Below, piece after piece: positions 9,278-18,803 of a DNA stretch of 64,000 nucleotides. A program made the position numbers and the translations under genes. The stretch covers positions 59,802 through 123,801 of the forward strand of contig JAVBLD010000007.1 of assembly GCA_031553705.1 (NCBI GenBank), given 5' to 3'. The notes beneath the pieces were generated by a model. It made no database searches, had not been told where the DNA came from, and saw only the letters and a program-made list of their open reading frames with translations. The DNA is from JAVBLD01 sp031553705. GTDB taxonomy: Bacteria > Bacteroidota > Bacteroidia > Bacteroidales > Marinifilaceae. How positions within the stretch are numbered: position 1 is the stretch's first letter; the number at the start of each line of letters is the position of its first letter.

Positions 9278-9571
9278 TTAGTCATCAAGATAGTTGGAAA
9301 GTTTATCGACTACTTTTTTTGCCTTTTTCTTGGCTATGACTACTACTTCTTCCGTTTTATCTTCCACCCAGTCTTCAATTTTGCCTTCGACTTTATTATA
9401 TTCGGCTTTTGCTTTATTGGCAGCGCGAACGGTCTTTATTTTCACTGCCTCCACTAAATCCGGGTCCTTTTTATTATCAAGGATATATTTCCGGAAAATT
9501 TCTACTGCTTTGCAAGCCTGTTTTTCGGTAAGTCCTACCTCTTTCTGGAGTTTGGTAATTAAAGTTTTCAT
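9278..9571 (-). CDS. Small Lys/Glu/Ala-rich helical protein
   Basis: A 97-residue hypothetical protein. Residues 1-35 look like a helical bundle motif (LQKEVGLTEKQACKAVEIF) reminiscent of the N-termini of DUF2267- or phasin-like proteins. Residues 40-92 form one long charged helix rich in K, E, A and V (KKAKKVVDKL), probably a coiled coil. No signal peptide or membrane segment. It stands alone, with 100 bp on one side and about 450 bp on the other. Codon use looks native. I do not recognise a characterised family; a nucleoid-associated or stress-related role would be speculation. Confidence 0.7.
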   Translation of the reverse strand: MKTLITKLQKEVGLTEKQACKAVEIFRKYILDNKKDPDLVEAVKIKTVRAANKAKAEYNKVEGKIEDWVEDKTEEVVVIAKKKAKKVVDKLSNYLDD

Positions 9572-10027
9572 GGTACGTTTTTTTATTTGTATAAGTTTAA
9601 AATGGATCGTTCAGTATAAATGTGTTGTAAATACGGACCGCATGATTATGGTGAAACAATGCTTTTATGTCGTAATTTTAAATGATTATAACTGGTCTTG
9701 GTACGTGCCGGACAGATGTTTTGTTTCATGGAAACCATTTCTAAGATTTGAAATCTGTGGTGAAATGGAAGAATCTGTAGTTCATGTTCTGTTTATAGAA
9801 CTTTCAGGATAGCATGCTGGTACTTTCCACTACTCTTTTTTACAGAGTTTGAAAGAAATGGATTGTTTCCTTCCGATTTTCAATATATCCTTTCTTTTTT
9901 TGCTTTTAAAAATTACCTTTGTGTGGCAAATCTATAAAAAGGATATGGACGATTATCATCAACAATATTAATTTGGAACAAAGGTTGTTCTCAGTGGCCT
10001 TTGTTTGTAATGAATGGAGGATATTAT
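9572..10027. other. Intergenic region, about 450 bp
   Basis: Contains a short rightward frame at about 9650-9812 without start context or recognisable product, which I do not accept as a gene. The last 120 bp are T-rich and carry the -7 element for the CorA gene. I saw no RNA gene or repeat. Confidence 0.5.
9914..9921 (+). promoter_or_regulatory. Putative -7 element (TACCTTTG) for the CorA gene
   Basis: TAnnTTTG match about 107 bp before the preferred start at 10028. No well-spaced -33 element. Confidence 0.45.
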
Positions 10028-10954
10028 ATGAGAAGATTCCTATGTTGCGATACCGGTTTTGTTGAAAAAAAAAGATGGGAAGATGGTTGCTGGATTAATA
10101 TAGAATTACCTGCCGATGCGGATAATGCATACCTTACCGATGAACTTCATATTCCGGAAGCTTTCTTATCCGATATACGAGATGTGGACGAGCGTCCCCG
10201 TATAGAACAGGAAGATGGTTGGACCTTGATGATTTTGCGTATTCCATACCGGGATACCGAGAATGATATTCCTTATATCACTGTACCGTTGGGAATGATT
10301 ATGAATGAACATTACTTTGTGACGGTGTGCCATTATGAAACCGATATGTTGCCCGACTTTATCCGGTATATGCAGCGTAAAAATTTTCGCATAAAAGATC
10401 ACGGGGAGCTAGTGTTCCGGTTATTCCTCTCTTCTTCGGTATGGTTTTTGAAATATCTGAAGCAGATAAACCATCAGACCCGGATGGTGGAAAAAGAGCT
10501 GGAGCGTTCTATTCAAAACTCGGAATTGCAGCGGTTATTGAAAATTGAAAAATCATTTGTGTTTTTTATTACTTCTTTGCGGGGAAACGATAACCTGTTG
10601 GTTAAGCTGAAAAACCTGAAAGTTCAGCGAAGCCTTTTTGATCCCGAATTGGTGGAAGATGTGGAGATCGAGTTACGCCAGGCGCAGGATACCGCCCGGA
10701 TATATAGTGACATCCTGAGCGGAACTATGGATGCCTTCGCGTCGGTGATTTCCAATAATCTTAACGTGATCATGAAACGGATGACGGCCATTTCCGTTAT
10801 TTTAATGGTGCCTACCTTAATTGCCAGTTTATATGGCATGAATCTTCATAATTCACTGGAAAATAGTAGGTATGGTTTTGTTCTTGTTGTGCTGATCTCT
10901 GCTATTCTTTCATTTTTCGGTTTCTGGTTATTTCGAAGAAGCAAGTGGTTTTAA
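10028..10954 (+). CDS. CorA-family divalent cation transporter
   Basis: About 308 residues. The frame opens at 10001, but I prefer the ATG at 10028 because homologues begin with a similar MRRFLCC-type sequence and a purine-rich AATGGAGG precedes it. The long N-terminal cytosolic domain is mostly alpha/beta with a helical stalk (about 135-240). Two C-terminal membrane helices follow, and the first ends in the diagnostic YGMN motif. Family members form pentameric channels for Mg2+ (some for Co2+ or Ni2+, or export Zn2+). The residue following GMN is Leu, so specificity is open. Single gene with its own promoter. Confidence 0.9.
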   Translation: MRRFLCCDTGFVEKKRWEDGCWINIELPADADNAYLTDELHIPEAFLSDIRDVDERPRIEQEDGWTLMILRIPYRDTENDIPYITVPLGMIMNEHYFVTVCHYETDMLPDFIRYMQRKNFRIKDHGELVFRLFLSSSVWFLKYLKQINHQTRMVEKELERSIQNSELQRLLKIEKSFVFFITSLRGNDNLLVKLKNLKVQRSLFDPELVEDVEIELRQAQDTARIYSDILSGTMDAFASVISNNLNVIMKRMTAISVILMVPTLIASLYGMNLHNSLENSRYGFVLVVLISAILSFFGFWLFRRSKWF

Positions 10955-11070
10955 TGAGTTGAAAATTGAAAGTGGAGAGCTTTTGATTTTTAAATACTTT
11001 TCATGATTTAAATCTTTACCGATATTTATTTAACGAACCATTAACAATCGTGAAGTAAACTTTTTTATTA

Positions 11071-11078
11071 TAAATTTG
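11071..11078 (+). promoter_or_regulatory. Putative -7 element (TAAATTTG) for the RND efflux operon
   Basis: Exact TAnnTTTG match 54 bp before the adaptor ATG. No regulator gene or operator palindrome is visible beside it. Confidence 0.5.
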
Positions 11079-11131
11079 TCTCAAAACAGGTATTTATGGC
11101 TTTTATTAATTAAGAAGTAAATCTAACATTA

Positions 11132-12205
11132 ATGAAGAAACATACAAAAAGGATCGTATTTATTGCGATTTTAGTAGTTGTTGCCGCGTGGATTATAATC
11201 AGGCAAATGGGTGGCACTGCGGAAAAAGAACAAAAGATCACCAAGGGAGTCGGAACTTCACGGGGAATGCTTCCGGTAACAGGGATTATAGCTGAAGCTT
11301 CTGCGATAAAAAATGGAATTATTGCCAACGGGACCTTATATGCCAATGAAGAGGTGAATCTGGTGGCAGAGATTGTTGGAAAAGTCGTGAAAATCTATTT
11401 CCAGGAAGGAACCCGGGTGAGGAGAGGCGAATTGTTATTGAAGGTAGATGATGCCGATTTACAGGCGCAGCTTATACGGGCGGAATTTCAGGAGAAATTA
11501 TTAAAAGAAAAGCTGGAGCGGCAGCGGATTTTACTGAACCGGGAGTCTATCAGTCTGGAGGCATTTGAGCAACTGCAGACGGATTATAATATGTTATTGG
11601 CGGATATAGCACTGTTAAAAGTAAAAATAAACCGTACCGAAATCCGGGCGCCGTTTGATGGAGTGATGGGATTCCGGTATGTGAGCGAAGGTAGTTATGT
11701 ACAACCCAATACGCAGATTGCACGGATTGTGGATAATTCTGTTCTGAAACTTGAGGTGGCGATACCGGAAAGATACCAGGAGCAGGATTTAAGAGGAAAG
11801 GAGATTGACTTTCAGGTTTCCGGGTCCGATAAACTATTTTCTGCTGTTGTTTATGCCATCGAACCGTTGATCGAAGTGAAGAACAGAACAATTTTATTGC
11901 GGGCGTATTTTGACAACAAAGCAAATCTGTTGATGCCGGGAATGTTTGCTAAAGGTTTTCTGATGACGGACTCTGGGGTCAAACATATTCAGATTCCTAC
12001 CGAGGCTGTAGTACCTGAGATGAATGGAAAACGGATGTGGGTAGTGAAAGATGGTAAGGCAAGCAGTGTGGTTGTTGAAACGGAAGGAAGAGATCAAAAA
12101 AGTGTCGTTGTATTGTCAGGGGTTAGCGTGGGTGATACGGTGCTGACCGGAGGATTGATGCAATTACGGGAAGGAATGGCTGTTAAAGTGGAGTTGAAGA
12201 ATTAA
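11132..12205 (+). CDS. RND efflux periplasmic adaptor (membrane fusion protein)
   Basis: A 357-residue AcrA/MexA-type adaptor with an uncleaved N-terminal anchor (VFIAILVVVAAWIII). A lipoyl-like half domain (ANEEVNLVAEIVGKV) is followed by a coiled-coil hairpin at about 105-160, the second lipoyl half (TEIRAPFDGVMGFR), a beta-barrel domain and a membrane-proximal domain. It bridges the inner-membrane pump with the outer-membrane channel. It is the first gene of the three-gene operon (47 bp to the pump), with no local regulator. Confidence 0.92.
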   Translation: MKKHTKRIVFIAILVVVAAWIIIRQMGGTAEKEQKITKGVGTSRGMLPVTGIIAEASAIKNGIIANGTLYANEEVNLVAEIVGKVVKIYFQEGTRVRRGELLLKVDDADLQAQLIRAEFQEKLLKEKLERQRILLNRESISLEAFEQLQTDYNMLLADIALLKVKINRTEIRAPFDGVMGFRYVSEGSYVQPNTQIARIVDNSVLKLEVAIPERYQEQDLRGKEIDFQVSGSDKLFSAVVYAIEPLIEVKNRTILLRAYFDNKANLLMPGMFAKGFLMTDSGVKHIQIPTEAVVPEMNGKRMWVVKDGKASSVVVETEGRDQKSVVVLSGVSVGDTVLTGGLMQLREGMAVKVELKN

Positions 12206-12252
12206 GGGAAAATTTGCTTTTGAAATGAAGAAAGAATAAAAGATAAGAAGGA

Positions 12253-15200
12253 ATGAGTTTATCGTCTACGAGTATAAAAAGGCCCGTATTTGCAACAGTG
12301 ATGAATATCATGTTGGTTTTGGTGGGTCTTATAGGTTTATTATATTTGGGGGTACGGGACTATCCGAGTGTTGACCCGCCGATTATCTCGGTTTCCACCA
12401 GCCTGCCGGGAGCAAATGCGGATGTAGTAGAGACACAGGTCACCGAACCGCTCGAGTCTGCCATCAATGGGATTCCCGGGATACGCTCGCTGACAAGCGT
12501 GAGTCGCGACGGATCGAGCCGTATTACAGTAGAATTTGAGTTGAATGTTGATCTGGAGACGGCGGCAAATGATGTGCGGGACAAGGTGGCCGGGGCGCAA
12601 CGCCGGTTGCCTAAAGATATAGATCCGCCTACTGTGGCGAAGGCGGATGCCGATGCGCAACCTATTTTCGGGGTGTCATTGAGGAGTGACCAACGTTCCC
12701 TGATAGACCTAAGTATGTTTGCTGAACAGTATTATAAGGAGCGTTTGCAGACGATTCCGGGCGTGAGTAGCGTGGGAATATGGGGGCAAAAGCGTTATTC
12801 TGTCCGTTTACGGATGAATCCGGCTTCACTGGCGGCTTACGGGATTACACCGATGGATGTCCGGGATGCTGTGGTGAATGAGAATGTAGAGTTGCCGTCA
12901 GGGCGTATCGAAGGAGATAATACGGAGTTGACAATACGTACTCTGGGCCGGTTGATGACTATAGATGACTTTAATAATCTCGTAATCCGGGAAGATGGGG
13001 ACCGGGTGGTGAGATTCCGCGACATCGGTATTGCCGAAGTAGATGCCGAAGATACCCGTTCGATTATGAGGCAGGATGGTGTGCCGATGGTGGCGTGTAC
13101 GGTGATACCTCAACCCGGCGCCAACTACATTGATATTGTCGACAGAGCCTATAAAGTGATGGCGGATCTGGAAAAAGACTTGCCTGCCGATATCAAGACC
13201 GGAATATCTTTTGATAATACAAGATTTATCCGTAGTTCGATCGGTGAGGTACAGCGTACTATTGTAGAGGCCTTTGTATTGGTGGTGTTAATTATATTTT
13301 TGTTCCTTAGAAACTGGAGGACCACGTTGATCCCGGTGCTGGCAATACCGATATCGTTGATTGCCGCATTTTTTGTGATGTACCTGGCCGGTTTTTCGAT
13401 TAATATATTGACATTGTTGGCCATTGTGTTGGCTATCGGATTGGTGGTAGATGATGCGATTGTGGTGATGGAAAATATTTACACAAAGATAGAGTATGGA
13501 ATGGAGCCGTTGGAGGCAGGCATTAAGGGATCTAATGAGATATTCTTTGCTGTGATAGCGACAACCATTTCGTTGGTAGCGGTATTCTTTCCGATCGTAT
13601 TCCTGCAGGGGACTACCGGTCGCTTGTTCAGGGAGTTTAGTATTGTTATTGCCGGGTCGGTTGCCGTTTCGGCGTTTGTCGCATTGACATTTACCCCGAT
13701 GATCTCTACGAAATTACTGACTAAGGATGCAACGAACAACTGGTTTTATCGGAAAACGGAACCTTTTTTCAACGGAATGATCGGTATGTATCGCCGCGGG
13801 TTAGAAGCATTTATGCGTAAACGTTATATCGCTCCGATTATCCTTGTAATTGCAGGGGTGTTTATCTATATTCTCTGGCGTACGATTCCTTCTGAAATGG
13901 CACCGTTGGAAGACCGTTCGAACGTAAATATTTCATCGACGGCTCCCGAAGGGGCTACGTTTGAATATATGAACCGGTATGCTCTGGAACTGGCCTCTTT
14001 TGTAAAGGGGGAAGTACCTGAACAGGACAGGCTTATCGAAATGGTCGGAATGGGGAATGTAAACCGTTCGAACTTGAATCTATGGCTGGTAGATCCGGAA
14101 GATCGGCATCGCACGCAACAGGAGATCGCTGACGAACTGGGGGTGAAGGTACGGCAGTTCACCGGAGCGCGTACAATGGTGTCACAGCAGCAGACCTTCG
14201 GAGGAAGACGGGGCGGACTTCCTGTGGAATATGTAATACAGGCTAAAAACCTGGAGGAATTGAAACGGGTATTACCCGATTTTATGGATGAAGTGAATCA
14301 AAGTCCGGTATTTTCGGTAGCAGACCTGAATCTGAAGTTTACCAAACCGGAGTTAACCATCAATATCGACCGGAATAAGGCAGCTGTCTTAGGTGTCTCG
14401 ATGCAGAATATTGCGCAAACCTTGCAATTGACTATGGGAGAACAGCGTATCGGCTATTTTATTTTGAATGGAAAACAGTACCAGATATTTAGTCAGTTGG
14501 ATCGTGAAAACCGGAATAAACCATCTGATCTACAGAATATTTATGTACGTAATAGTATGGGGGAGATGATACACCTGGACAATTTGGTGACGATGGAGGA
14601 GAGCTCAATGCCGCCGCAATTGTATCGTTATGACCGGTTTGTTTCCGCCACTGTTTCGGCCGGATTGGCGAAGAAGCAAACTTTGTCGCAAGGCCTGGAA
14701 GAAATGGACAGGATTGCCGGTAATGTGTTGGATGATAACTTCAAAACGACACTGTCAGGAAGCTCGAAAGACTTTGTGGAGAGCTCTTCCAGCCTGATGT
14801 TCGCTTTTGTGATGGCTCTGATGTTTATCTATTTGGTGCTTGCCGCTCAGTTTGAGAGTTTCCGTGATCCGTTGATTATCATGTTTACGGTACCGCTGGC
14901 CTTGATCGGGGCAATGGTGTCGTTGTGGTGCTTCGGCCAGACAATGAACATCTTCAGCCAGATCGGTATTATCATGCTGGTAGGGCTGGTTTCCAAAAAT
15001 GGCATTTTAATTGTTGAATTTGCAAATCAGCGGAAAGCCATCGGTGTTCCGATGCGGGAAGCGATAGAGGAGGCTGCGGTTGCCCGTTTTCGTCCTATCA
15101 TGATGACCAGCCTGGCTACGATATTGGGTATTCTTCCTATGGCAATTGCTACCGGAGCCGGAGCAGAAAGCCGCGTGGCAATGGGAATTGCCGTTGTGGG

Positions 15201-15300
15201 CGGGATGGTGTGTGCGACATTTCTTACCCTGTTTATTATTCCGGCAATCTATTCCTATTTTTCTTCTGAAACGGTGATAAAAGCAAGGAATGGAGAGTAA
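12253..15300 (+). CDS. RND multidrug efflux pump (AcrB/MexB family)
   Basis: A 1015-residue proton-driven exporter with the complete family architecture: two repeats of one membrane helix, a large periplasmic porter/docking domain and five further helices. The start SIKRPVFATVMNIMLVLVGL is the typical TM1. The proton-relay aspartates are D400/D401 in TM4 (LVVDDAIVVMENI). The second repeat carries FESFRDPLIIMF and VSKNGILIVEFAN. Drug-type HAE1 signatures dominate and there are no heavy-metal motifs, so small organic substrates are most likely. It is the intact counterpart of the RND fragment at 48143. Confidence 0.94.
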   Translation: MSLSSTSIKRPVFATVMNIMLVLVGLIGLLYLGVRDYPSVDPPIISVSTSLPGANADVVETQVTEPLESAINGIPGIRSLTSVSRDGSSRITVEFELNVDLETAANDVRDKVAGAQRRLPKDIDPPTVAKADADAQPIFGVSLRSDQRSLIDLSMFAEQYYKERLQTIPGVSSVGIWGQKRYSVRLRMNPASLAAYGITPMDVRDAVVNENVELPSGRIEGDNTELTIRTLGRLMTIDDFNNLVIREDGDRVVRFRDIGIAEVDAEDTRSIMRQDGVPMVACTVIPQPGANYIDIVDRAYKVMADLEKDLPADIKTGISFDNTRFIRSSIGEVQRTIVEAFVLVVLIIFLFLRNWRTTLIPVLAIPISLIAAFFVMYLAGFSINILTLLAIVLAIGLVVDDAIVVMENIYTKIEYGMEPLEAGIKGSNEIFFAVIATTISLVAVFFPIVFLQGTTGRLFREFSIVIAGSVAVSAFVALTFTPMISTKLLTKDATNNWFYRKTEPFFNGMIGMYRRGLEAFMRKRYIAPIILVIAGVFIYILWRTIPSEMAPLEDRSNVNISSTAPEGATFEYMNRYALELASFVKGEVPEQDRLIEMVGMGNVNRSNLNLWLVDPEDRHRTQQEIADELGVKVRQFTGARTMVSQQQTFGGRRGGLPVEYVIQAKNLEELKRVLPDFMDEVNQSPVFSVADLNLKFTKPELTINIDRNKAAVLGVSMQNIAQTLQLTMGEQRIGYFILNGKQYQIFSQLDRENRNKPSDLQNIYVRNSMGEMIHLDNLVTMEESSMPPQLYRYDRFVSATVSAGLAKKQTLSQGLEEMDRIAGNVLDDNFKTTLSGSSKDFVESSSSLMFAFVMALMFIYLVLAAQFESFRDPLIIMFTVPLALIGAMVSLWCFGQTMNIFSQIGIIMLVGLVSKNGILIVEFANQRKAIGVPMREAIEEAAVARFRPIMMTSLATILGILPMAIATGAGAESRVAMGIAVVGGMVCATFLTLFIIPAIYSYFSSETVIKARNGE

Positions 15301-15381
15301 ACCGAGATTTTGGATTGAAGGTGGAATGTGATCGATTAAGTGATAAAAAAAAAGAATTTTCCGATATTAGATTGAAAAATC

Positions 15382-16719
15382 ATGAAAGGAAAGATGAAAG
15401 ATATTATGTCGGGTGAAAAAGCGTGGTTACTGTTTACGGTATTTTGTTTTTCGTTCGGAATGTTGCCCCGGACACATGCGCAGCAGAGAATGACATTGCA
15501 GGAATGCATCGAACAGGCATTGGAATCGAGTTATTCGATCAAGATTGCACGCAATCTGCAACAGGTGGCTGATAATAATGCCAGTTATGCTCCTTTTCTG
15601 CCTACGCTTGGTGTAAATGCTAAGCAAACCCAGAACAATACCGACAATAAAACTATTACAAACGGAGAGGAGCGGACATCCACAGGAGCGGTGTCGAATG
15701 TTTTATCGGCTGGAGTAGCATTAAACTGGCGCTTGTTTGATGGATTGGGTATGTTCACTACATACGAAAGATACCAGGAGATACTTGCCATAGGGGAGCT
15801 TGATACCCAACTTGCTATTGAAAATCTGATCATAACGGTCAGTGCGGCTTATTACGATGTAATCATGCAGCATAGCAAACTGGAAGCTGCCGCCCACACC
15901 CTTGAATTATCGACGGAACGGTATAAGGAAGCCCATGATAAATATGTAATTGGCGTGTTGTCCGGACTCGACGCACAACAGGCAAAGTCGGATTTGAACG
16001 CCGATAGTTCCGACTATATGCAGCAAAAAGAGCTTTTGAAGGGAGCTTATATCACATTAAATAAGGCGATGAATATCGATTTGCAACGGACAATGTATGT
16101 TCAGGATTCGATTGTTTTGGGTACTCCGATGATATTTAAGGATCTGCAGTATAGGATGTTGGTCAGGAATACCACATTGCAAAAAGGACAAAGGGATAAA
16201 AAAGTTTCCGAATTGGATATGAAACTTGCTCGTGCAGCGCTGTTTCCTACGCTTGACTTTAATTCGGGTTATAATTATAGCCGAACAAAAGCGCCTGTTG
16301 CGGCCACTTCATTAAACCGGTCAAGCGGTTTATATTGGGGATTTACATTGAATATCGATCTGTTTAACAGACTGGATACCCGTCGTAAGCTGAATAATGC
16401 AAAACTGGAGGCTGAGAACGCAGGATTCTCTTATCAGGAAGTTGAATTGCAACTTAGGGCCGACCTGGCACAATTGTACAATGTATATGAGAATAATCTG
16501 CAAATCGTTGGATTTGAAAAAGAAAATGCAGCGATAGCTTTTGATAATCTGGATGCCGCATTGGAGAAATATAAGATCGGTTCTCTTTCGGGAATCGAAT
16601 TCCGTGAGTTTCAACGCAGCTATATTGATGCGGTCGACCGGAAGGTAACCGCCCTCTATCGGGCGAAGATATCAGAGCTTTCGTTGTTATTTATCAGCGG
16701 CGGGTTGTTGTATAATTGA
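15382..16719 (+). CDS. TolC-like outer-membrane efflux protein
   Basis: A 445-residue channel subunit with a signal peptide ending near THAQ (about residue 34). Two OEP repeats at about 40-230 and 250-440 consist of long alternating helices (MTLQECIEQAL at the start) and barrel strands. It trimerises to carry substrates from the RND pump through the outer membrane. It lies 82 bp after the pump and completes the operon. The N-terminal MKGKMKDIM is slightly long, so an internal Met could be the true start. Its end is 35 bp from the convergent rluD. Confidence 0.92.
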   Translation: MKGKMKDIMSGEKAWLLFTVFCFSFGMLPRTHAQQRMTLQECIEQALESSYSIKIARNLQQVADNNASYAPFLPTLGVNAKQTQNNTDNKTITNGEERTSTGAVSNVLSAGVALNWRLFDGLGMFTTYERYQEILAIGELDTQLAIENLIITVSAAYYDVIMQHSKLEAAAHTLELSTERYKEAHDKYVIGVLSGLDAQQAKSDLNADSSDYMQQKELLKGAYITLNKAMNIDLQRTMYVQDSIVLGTPMIFKDLQYRMLVRNTTLQKGQRDKKVSELDMKLARAALFPTLDFNSGYNYSRTKAPVAATSLNRSSGLYWGFTLNIDLFNRLDTRRKLNNAKLEAENAGFSYQEVELQLRADLAQLYNVYENNLQIVGFEKENAAIAFDNLDAALEKYKIGSLSGIEFREFQRSYIDAVDRKVTALYRAKISELSLLFISGGLLYN

Positions 16720-16753
16720 AACGGTCGGATAGTCTTACGGTCTGTAATGTCTA

Positions 16754-17815
16754 TTACTCTGTATTCCGGTTTATAATGTAATTGCGCCACTTTTCAATCA
16801 ACTGCTGCATGTCGCCGGGAAGTTCTGAATCAAAAAGCATAGTTTCGCCGGTTACCGGATGTATAAAACCTAGTGTTTTGGCGTGCAAAGCTTGCCGGGA
16901 GCATATTGTAAAGCAATTGTGAACGAACTGTTTGTATTTTGCAAAAGTTGTACCCTTCAATATCTCGTTTCCGCCGTATTCCGCATCATTAAACAGCGGA
17001 TGTTTAATATATTTGAAGTGTGCGCGGATTTGATGTGTACGGCCGGTTTCAAGAATACATTCAATAATATTGACGTAGCCTATTCTTTCAAGTACCCGAT
17101 AATGGGTGACGGCATGCTTTCCGTGGCTTCCGTCGGGAAAGACCGACATAATCTTACGGTTGTGCGGATTACGGCCGATATGTCCTGTAATTGTGCCGCT
17201 CTCTTCTGCCAGGTTTCCCCAGCATACGGCGATATATTTCCGGCTTGATGTTTTGTTAAAGAATTGCAGGGCCAGATGGGATTTTGCTTTTTCCGTCTTT
17301 GCAATAACCAGTAGTCCGGAAGTGTCTTTATCGATACGGTGTACTAATCCCGGTCGGGGATCCGAAGTGTTGAACAACGGGTTGCCTTTCAGGTGCCATG
17401 CCAGAGCATTTACCAAGGTTCCGTTATAATGACCGAAGGCCGGGTGTACAACCATCCCTGCCGGTTTGTTTATCACAAGCAGTTGGTCGTCTTCATACAA
17501 AATATTTAAAGAAATATTTTCCGGCGTGATTTCGATCTCTCTTTTGGGATAAGCCATGACCACCGAAATAACGTCCTTCGGTTTTATACGATAGTTCGCT
17601 TTTATGACTTTATTATTTACCAGGACATTCCCGGCCTCTATGGCTTCCTGAATTTTAGAACGGGAGGCATTGGGAAGACGGTCCATTAAAAATTTATCTA
17701 TTCGCAGAAGCGCCTGACCATTATCCACATCAATGTGATAATGCTCGAACATTTCCGTCCCTTGTTCCTCGTCATCGTCCTGCCATTCGTTTGAATCGTC
17801 TGTTTTATCGATCAT
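16754..17815 (-). CDS. rluD: 23S rRNA pseudouridine synthase (RluD subfamily)
   Basis: A 353-residue enzyme with an acidic N-terminal extension of about 25 residues (DDDEEQGTE), an S4 RNA-binding domain at about 35-95 and the RluA-type catalytic domain. The catalytic aspartate is in HRIDKDTSGLLV. The later motifs ETGRTHQIRAH and HP(L/A)-type loops are also present. By family it modifies uridines in helix 69 of 23S rRNA. It is 31 bp downstream of the PASTA gene, a pairing typical of Bacteroidales. Confidence 0.92.
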   Translation of the reverse strand: MIDKTDDSNEWQDDDEEQGTEMFEHYHIDVDNGQALLRIDKFLMDRLPNASRSKIQEAIEAGNVLVNNKVIKANYRIKPKDVISVVMAYPKREIEITPENISLNILYEDDQLLVINKPAGMVVHPAFGHYNGTLVNALAWHLKGNPLFNTSDPRPGLVHRIDKDTSGLLVIAKTEKAKSHLALQFFNKTSSRKYIAVCWGNLAEESGTITGHIGRNPHNRKIMSVFPDGSHGKHAVTHYRVLERIGYVNIIECILETGRTHQIRAHFKYIKHPLFNDAEYGGNEILKGTTFAKYKQFVHNCFTICSRQALHAKTLGFIHPVTGETMLFDSELPGDMQQLIEKWRNYIINRNTE

Positions 17816-17846
17816 TTTCCGCTATTTGTAATGCAAAATTGAAGTA

Positions 17847-18680
17847 TTAATTTTTAGCCGCCAACGAATCAATAGCTGATGTCAACTTTTTCTTCTGTAA
17901 TGTGATGTAAAGCGTAATGTAACTGCCGGCTGTAATTTTTCCCTGTTCCTGGTATGCGGGAGTTTGTTGATACACTGCGGCGGAAAGACTGTCCGCTTTT
18001 GTTTTGACAGTTGCATCCGGGATTATCTTGTCGATATTCAAATAACCTATTTTAGCCGTTGAAACAGCGTCAGTGATTTTTTTGCCAACCAGCCTGGGAA
18101 TAAAAACTTCCAGATCTTCTCCTTCTTCTCCCATCCCGAGCACAATATTGATCACACTACCTTTCGGCAGGCTGGAACCCGCTTCTATATACTGGTTATT
18201 GTGTTTGAACCCGATCACCAGGTTTTTAAAATCATAGGGGACGTATTCGATGTTTCCGACTCTGAATCCGCAGGATTCCAGGGTCTGTAAGGTCTGCCGG
18301 AAAGCTGCATGTTGTAAGTTCGGGAAAGAGACTTTTTCAGGGTTTTGTGCATTGATCGTAAGATGTATCAATCGCATATCTTTCACTTGGGAGCCGCTGG
18401 CCGGATATTGTTCGACAATTGTACCGGGCTTCGATTCTTCGTCATATAATGAGTCGATCACCAGTATCCTCAAATTATTTTTTGTCGCTACGTTTGTCGC
18501 TTCATCGGTCGAAAGTCCGTAAAAAGACGGGACGGAAATAAAATGCCCGTGATTTGTATAGCTTTTTAAAAAGGAGAGAACGATAGCAATAATGATAATA
18601 AAGATAGCAAGTGCTGCTGCGACATTGAGCAGTATAAATTTTGTTTTAGGTGATATTTTCATAAATCCTTTATTCTCCAT
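17847..18680 (-). CDS. PASTA-domain membrane protein
   Basis: 277 residues: a short cytosolic N-terminus, one membrane helix (about 13-36, FILLNVAAALAIFIIIIAIV) and three PASTA repeats at about 45-112, 115-182 and 190-265. They show the typical VPSFYGLSTDEATNVAT, FPNLQHAAFRQTLQTL and IPRLVGKKITDAV openings. PASTA domains bind peptidoglycan stem peptides or serve as spacers in penicillin-binding proteins and kinases. Here there is no catalytic domain. It is the first gene of a two-gene operon with rluD. Its role is unknown. Confidence 0.85.
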   Translation of the reverse strand: MENKGFMKISPKTKFILLNVAAALAIFIIIIAIVLSFLKSYTNHGHFISVPSFYGLSTDEATNVATKNNLRILVIDSLYDEESKPGTIVEQYPASGSQVKDMRLIHLTINAQNPEKVSFPNLQHAAFRQTLQTLESCGFRVGNIEYVPYDFKNLVIGFKHNNQYIEAGSSLPKGSVINIVLGMGEEGEDLEVFIPRLVGKKITDAVSTAKIGYLNIDKIIPDATVKTKADSLSAAVYQQTPAYQEQGKITAGSYITLYITLQKKKLTSAIDSLAAKN

Positions 18681-18703
18681 ATTTCATTTATTGTTATTCC
18701 GTA

Positions 18704-18711
18704 CAAAAATA
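18704..18711 (-). promoter_or_regulatory. Putative -7 element (TATTTTTG) for the PASTA-rluD operon
   Basis: Read on the minus strand, an exact TAnnTTTG 24 bp before the PASTA start. It lies back to back with the rightward element at 18746. Confidence 0.55.
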
Positions 18712-18745
18712 GCGTAGATTTTTAAATTATCTACTACTATTTTCC

Positions 18746-18753
18746 TAAATTTG
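18746..18753 (+). promoter_or_regulatory. Putative -7 element (TAAATTTG) for the LysM gene
   Basis: Exact TAnnTTTG about 50 bp before the ATG at 18804, divergent from the PASTA promoter. Confidence 0.55.
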
Positions 18754-18803
18754 CCGTTTCACTATGGTAAAGAATATATATTTGAGTTGGTATAAATTGC
18801 TTT

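Noticed and set aside
9294..9812. Rightward frame of 172 codons
   Set aside because: Its first half is antisense to the Lys/Glu-rich gene and the rest lacks coding character.
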